Shown here: positions 58,480 to 64,000 of the stretch, one piece after another
How positions within the stretch are numbered: the first letter of the stretch is position 1
Layout: each line of letters opens with the position of its first letter
Origin: Salticus scenicus
Lineage: Eukaryota > Arthropoda > Arachnida > Araneae > Salticidae
Reading direction: 5' to 3'
Length of the DNA: 64,000 nt
Assembly: GCA_963930645.1 (NCBI GenBank)
Contig: OZ005648.1
Location: 155,519,035-155,583,034 of the forward strand
The notes under the pieces: generated by a model
What the model was told of the DNA's origin: nothing
Seen by the model: only the letters and a program-made list of their open reading frames with translations
Databases searched by the model: none
Position numbers and translations under genes: made by a program

Positions 58480-60552
58480 AAAAATTGTATTATTTATTTA
58501 TCTATTAATTAAAAAAAAAAAAAAAAAGTTATAATAGTATTGGTTATGTAATGATTTTTCCAATTCTTTTGGTGCTTATATTATATATATTTATACAGTA
58601 AAGCACTGTATATACATCTTTCAAGGGACTGGCTTTGTAAAAAGGCATATAAATGAAAAGACATATAATCAAAATTTAAAAAATAAGATTTTGATTACTA
58701 CAAGTTTAAAAGAATTGAGGAAAAAATTATGTGAAAATACTAATTAAAGTTTTTTAAGATAATAACTTGTATATTATTTTATAGTAGATTTTATATTTGA
58801 CGATAATTAAAATAAAAAATGGTGTATCATAAAAAGGTGAGAAAAATCATACCATTGATACATGATTTGAATATACTTATATATTTTATATCTTAAGCAT
58901 TGTATTGCGTATCTTGAATACAATAATGAGAACATCTTAACTATTAATTATATATATTGCATATGTTTAATAATAAGCGTTATACAATTTATGTCCATTA
59001 TTTAATTACATTTAAAAAATCTTTAATACTTGCCTGACATGCTGATTGTGAGTATTAATAACTACATTGTTAATTGTATTGAGTTTATTAAATATTTTTT
59101 CCCTTGTGTTTTGACAAACAAAATAAGTTCAAAGCTTTTCAAGACAATCCATTGCATCATTAAAGGAAGATAAAATAACTTCTTCACATACCACATCATT
59201 ATTGATTGTGAATAATTTTGAAATCATGATATTGGTATCACAGTTCATGTACTCATCCAAATTGATACTTTGAACAGGAAAATAATGGCTGTTTGGAAAA
59301 TTTTGCAGATTTTAGAAAAGTGGAAAAGATGTAGTATAACCACTATTGAGCAGTAAATTAAGAATTTTTGCATTAAAATGAATAGGAATGAATCAGGACT
59401 TCACTAAAATAACATATAAATATAAAAAATGTTTAAATGAGACGTATAAATTGTGTTTTACTGTATATTGTGTTTACTGTGTATTAACTGTACGTTGTTT
59501 GCATGTAAATTTAATGGGTTTTTTTCTTGCAAACCACATTTTTTAAATGTACAGTCTATCTTCAGCCACCCTCCACGCACACAAGTGCATACACATAACA
59601 CAGTTTTTATAAATCCCCCCCCCCATTTTTTTTTTCTTTTTTCTTTTAAGTTTACCATTCTTACCTGTTCTAAGATGAAGGAATTGCTTAAAATTAAAAG
59701 AAATATTTGAGTACTAAATTCATCTATAGTAATAGCAGAAAGTATGATCAGTTATTACTGTTCTGCATTTTATCATCTTTGCTTCTCATCTTCTTTATCC
59801 TGTTTGCTATAAAATGTTTAAGCAATTTATATTTCTAAAAAGCTCTAATAATTTTATATTTATTTTTAATGAACTGAACTACCTACCTGAAAAACAAAAT
59901 AACATGACTTACAATTTTTTGTAATTATAGATTAATATTTGTAAATTGATTCAATTTATCTTTATAGTATCTATTTGACGACTGTAATTTTACAATTTGG
60001 TGAGTTTCTTTCATAACCCCTGTGAAAGACCAATAAAAACCATTTTTAAAAGTTTTTTCTTAATTGAAAAGTCATATAAATGCTTTTCTCTTAAACAACA
60101 TGAAAAATAAATAAAAATTAAATAGTTTGATAACAGTTGCTGTGAAATGCAGACAGCTGATATTTAAAAAAAAAAAAAAAACACATAGTTTGAATAAAAT
60201 TTAATAAAATGAAACCGAGAAATCAGAAGGGAGGAAAAAACATAAGATGCACAAATTTTTGTTGCTCAGTTATGCACTAATTTTTGTTCTAAATTTGTTG
60301 CTCAGTTATCAGTGGCTTGAGCACATAAATATACACACACATAGAAACCTGTATTTATTTATGTAGATTGTTAGATTTTCCATTTAATGCTCTAGCTTAC
60401 ACATAAATAATCTGATATTGATTCAAACTTGCATATTATTGTGAAGCACATAGTGTTTGTTTATTTGAATACATTTTAAACTGATATAATGAACATTAAT
60501 AAAAAAAAAATAATAAAAAAAGTTATTTAAATTTTAATCAGAGCGTATTTAA
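58480..60552. other. AT-rich non-coding sequence
   Basis: No gene. A CAGTAAAGCACTGTATATAC sequence near 58598 looks like a pogo-type end without a clear partner. A C-run lies near 59615. Short frames around 59453-59710 are not supported. Confidence 0.4.
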
Positions 60553-60927
60553 TTATTTATATTTAAAAATTGCCTTATATAAAGCTCTATTTCATTTGTT
60601 ATCGCACTTTCAGGGCAGATCCGCCCTTTCTTCAGTGAAATTGTAATGAAACAAGAAAAATCGCTAATTACAACAACCCTGATTATGCTTTCTACCGCAA
60701 AACTGTTGAAATAATTAATAACCAATTAGCTTGTAACGGGCATTAGTCACGCGCAGAATTGGATCTTTCATGGTGCCACATCATGAAGAATCTACAAAGA
60801 GGAAATCTGAAATCAGTTTTGACCACAGCGGACCACGAGATGGTTACTTAAGAAAGGGCAGATACGCTCTGAAAGTGCTATAACCAATGAAACAGAGCTT
60901 TATATAAGGTAATTTTTAAATATAAAT
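60553..60927. mobile_element. Penelope-like 3' remnant with inverted ends
   Basis: Arms of about 80 bp (60553-60635 and 60850-60927) are inverted copies with TTATATAAAGCTCT, TTTCATT, GCACTTTCAG and GCCCTTTCTT. Between them a + strand fragment (about 60662-60740) encodes NYNNPDYAFYRKTVEIINNQ, matching the Penelope tail at 23167-23358. The arms carry CTGAAGA, a GGGC/GCCC helix and GAAA, a hammerhead-like core in the left arm (minus strand 60608-60635); the right arm is degraded. Helix III and the cleavage site are not clear. Confidence 0.6.
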
Positions 60928-62503
60928 AAAAAAAAGTTATGGTAAAAATAATTTTTAATTCTACCATCCTTATGATTTATGTTTTCCCCCTTAACTGAAG
61001 GGCATATTTTGTTTTGACTCCAACAAAATATGCTTATTATCTAAGTGCATTTAAAAATAATCTTTTGTAATATATACCTGAACATTTTATAATGGACACA
61101 TCATTCCATTTGAAGTATTCTCTACTAAGAAGTGATATTTTAATTAATTTTGTTCCATTCCATTCTTTGAGATTGATTTTGCTATTGATCTATTACTACA
61201 ATATGCTATTAAATAATTCTCATACATATGTGTTAAAAATAACTTTTGGTTTTGCTGTTATTTTTAGAATTAAATTCAATGTTATAAATTAGTACAAGAA
61301 AATATTTTAAGTAACTTTTTCCTTTCTTTCTTTCACCCCCCCCCCCCCCCTCTCTCTATGTTTTTATGTTAGTGTATTTTATTTCAATTTTTTTTTTCCC
61401 CTTTATCTGTATTAAGTTGTTTATTTTTTAAAAGAAAGAAAGAAAAATACAAAAGCAATGGTCTATATATTGTTCATGTTTTTTACTAGGTAAAATTTAA
61501 ATCTTGTTTTTTAATATAAAGTACTTAATAATGTTTTTATTTAAATGTCAAAATAATGTCTTTCTTTCTGTAGAATAGTCTAAATAAAATTTATCATATT
61601 AATATATATAGGTATTAAATTATTCAAATTCTATATATGTTAGTTTATTTTTTATGAAGGGAAAAAATTGCAATACATTTCTTTTTCATCTTAAATGAAA
61701 TTAATAATTTATTTTAAGTGTTTTTTTCTTATAAGGTTTATTAATAATAACTAAACCAATCTTTTTATATTTTATAAAGTTTTTAAGAAATGCCTTTAAA
61801 CTTCAGTCATACTTTTATGAATATTTTATTTTCCTTAGTTGTACTAACACACTTCTTATATTTTTTGTTTGCATAATAAATGGAACTCTTGTTTCGTTGA
61901 GTGAAGAATTTTTCTGAAGGACATTAGAAAATTATGTACGTAAACACTAATACTATTGTTTAAATATTTTAATAGTGTTAATGCATATTCCTTTTTTTAT
62001 CTTAAAATATTTCATAATCTTTCATATTTATGTGCATATTTCACAGAACAGGAAATTCTAAAGGTGATCACTTATTTATCTGTGTGTATGCAACTTCTGT
62101 AATCTAAATTCCAATTAAAGGGTTACATAGGTTTTGAAGACTTAAAAAAACATGTTTTCTCTATCTTTTTTAATATAATAAATAAAATTCTGTATTCAAA
62201 ATTTACAGCATATAAAAGAGCAACATTTGAACAATATTTTATAATTGGAAAATTCAGCTGCTCGGATGTGGTTTCTAGAGACCCTTGAGAAAAGTAGTGA
62301 ACATGATAATTCATGATAGCCTTATCTGAAATTAAATTTAAAAAAAAATCTGCTAGTAGATAAGTATAGCTCGTGCTTGAAGAAAAGGTTTTTTTTTTTT
62401 TTTTTTTTTTAAAGTTGAATTTTTGACAGAGTTTTATACAAAAACAGTAATTTTTGGTACAATTTACCCTCCACATAAGCTTGTAAAATTAATTGTAATC
62501 AGG

Positions 62504-62547
<44 letters not shown>

Positions 62548-64000
62548 ATCTAAGCACTAGTCAATTCTGTTGGAAGTAGCAGGCAAACTTTAGATTGGTG
62601 CATTAGTTTTTGAAAAATCATGTTTACTGAATTTAAAAAAAAAAAAAAAAAAAAAATAGTGTTTTCAGAAAAAGTAAGTTTCAGAAAAAAATAGTTTTAA
62701 GTAGGAATAAAACAAACCTAATGCAGGAAATTTCCAAAGGCTCTCTCTTCTAAACTTTTACTTTAAAAGATTTATAACTCTGGGAAAATATTCTAGACAC
62801 ATTGTACTATTAGATAAAATTATATATATATATGATTTTTTTGAAATTTTAAAACCATAATCCCTTAAAAGATTGACATGGGTGATGATCTCTGTAATAT
62901 GCTTTAAAATGAATTTGAAACCATTAAATTATTGCCTCAAAGCCATTTTGCTAAAGACAAACTATATTTGCTAAAACAATAGTAAGTGAGCCAATTATTA
63001 AATGTAACCATAGAATGGTCCCAAACTGTAATTATAAAAAAAGAAAGAAAGAAACTGTTTAAATTAATGTTTAATTAAAACAGCAATTTTATCGTAAGAA
63101 AATAAATTTCTTTCATTTTAAGGGTTTTATGGAATCCCATGAGTACCGTTCAATGAAAGTTCACCAGTATCTGCATCGCTATTTTCTAATCAGTTGCATT
63201 ATGTATAAGTATTGTGTTTTGTTCAGAACTGTTAATGAGTCATTGTAAAATTAAAAACTGAATCACATATTTATTTTTGTTTTACTTGCTGTAATTTTAT
63301 ATATTCAAACCCATTTAATTTATTTATGTATAAAAATCATGTTGTTTGTGTCTGGTCCCAATGGCTATATGTTTAGAGTTTTAATGCTTTTTATTTTATA
63401 TATTTTTGGATTTTTTTTTTTTTTTTTTTTTTTTTTACCAAACTGGTAAATTATTAAATTGTCTTGGTGCAATTACAACTTTGTTTTTGAAATTAATACA
63501 ATGTTTTTAATCCTATCGAATTACTCAGCTATAATTTACATTAGAAGTAGTGTTTATATGTTTGATCTTAAATTAGATTTATATAATAGTTTAAATATTA
63601 GATGATGTGAATCTCTTACATATGTTTTTATTTTTAATTGTCAGTTTTCTTTGCAGAAACTTTTACAAAATTATAATGATTCTTTATAAGAAAAGCTAAA
63701 ATATTCTTATTTTATTGTATCTATGTCTTAAAATAAATAATTCTCTTACTTAAAATATTTTGTACTGCTATCATACATTATAATTTTTTTGCGAATATAT
63801 ATACATAAATGTGATTACTTTTATATTTTTAGTGTATTGTAACTTTTCTTATTAATTTTTAGATTTACAGTTATTTTTCCAAGCAAATAAAACCTGTACT
63901 ATAGTTTTTTTTATGTACGTTATTTTAAATTATATGTTTTTATAAAATTTAAAAATTATATGTTTATTTATTCAGCATAAAAATATATTTTCCTCCTGTA
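60928..64000. other. AT-rich non-coding sequence to the window end
   Basis: Long A- or T-runs (about 62389, 62508-62544, 62635-62657 and 63413-63436) and a C-run near 61336. The open frames at 61092-61292 and 62123-62476 match nothing and have AT-driven composition. No further zinc-finger exon was found. Confidence 0.45.

Noticed and set aside
59453..59710. 85-codon frame with Cys-rich start
   Set aside because: It passes through a C-run and T-run and resembles no protein family.
1..64000. BTB/POZ or other shared 5' exon of the zinc-finger gene
   Set aside because: I looked for a BTB-like frame on the + strand and saw none; it is presumably outside the window.
1..64000. CRISPR arrays, tRNA or rRNA genes
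   Set aside because: The tandem repeats present have no unique spacers of even length, and no cloverleaf or rRNA core was seen.

Overview
This is AT-rich, intron- and transposon-dominated eukaryotic DNA. The transposon families (BEL/Pao, Ty3/gypsy-type integrase, Penelope-like, pogo/Tigger-like, hAT, piggyBac-like, Helitron-like), the long poly(A), poly(T) and poly(C) tracts, and the style of the zinc-finger exons point to an arthropod, plausibly a chelicerate such as a spider. The taxon is an inference. I see no bacterial-type gene, tRNA, rRNA or CRISPR array.

The only host coding material I can support lies on the + strand in the right 60% of the window. Five short C2H2 zinc-finger exons sit at 25135-25385, 35667-35881, 42948-43162, 47867-48159 and 58170-58462. 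Each starts at a polypyrimidine-AG acceptor, enters the frame after two bases (same phase in all five), runs through two or three fingers and ends at its own stop codon. That is the layout of mutually exclusive alternative 3'-terminal exons, as known for BTB-zinc-finger loci such as Drosophila lola. The shared 5' exons (for example a BTB domain) are not visible here. Exon 4 is a hybrid of exon 5 (left part) and exon 3 (right part and 3' flank), with exon order 3 - hybrid - 5. That order is what a tandem duplication by unequal crossover between exons 3 and 5 would leave.

The left 24 kb is almost wholly repeats. It holds a 68-bp tandem repeat (1358-1628), a pogo-like MITE (1797-2479), a hAT-like element with a nested pogo-like element (2870-4955), a pogo-like element carrying a tandem array of Helitron/HINE-like units (5621-8084), a 5'-truncated decayed BEL/Pao retrotransposon (about 8091-13560), a 62-bp minisatellite flanked by two fold-back MITEs (13615-14574), a hAT-like MITE (14738-15874), a CpG-rich block (about 16200-16520), a hAT-like element with a transposase tail and a nested piggyBac-like MITE (21632-22455), and an inverted Penelope dimer inside a TTAA-flanked element (22832-24104).

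Between and beyond the zinc-finger exons are a minus-strand gypsy-type integrase split by nested insertions (about 26990-30640), a long-TIR element with a pogo-like MITE inside one arm (32127-35252), several TTAA-flanked MITEs, a second inverted Penelope dimer with a hammerhead-ribozyme-like core (48980-49970), a pogo-like element with a transposase tail (52354-54433), two fold-back elements and a third Penelope remnant (60553-60927). Several insertions are precise enough, by target duplication or by comparison with an unoccupied duplicate, to order events in time.
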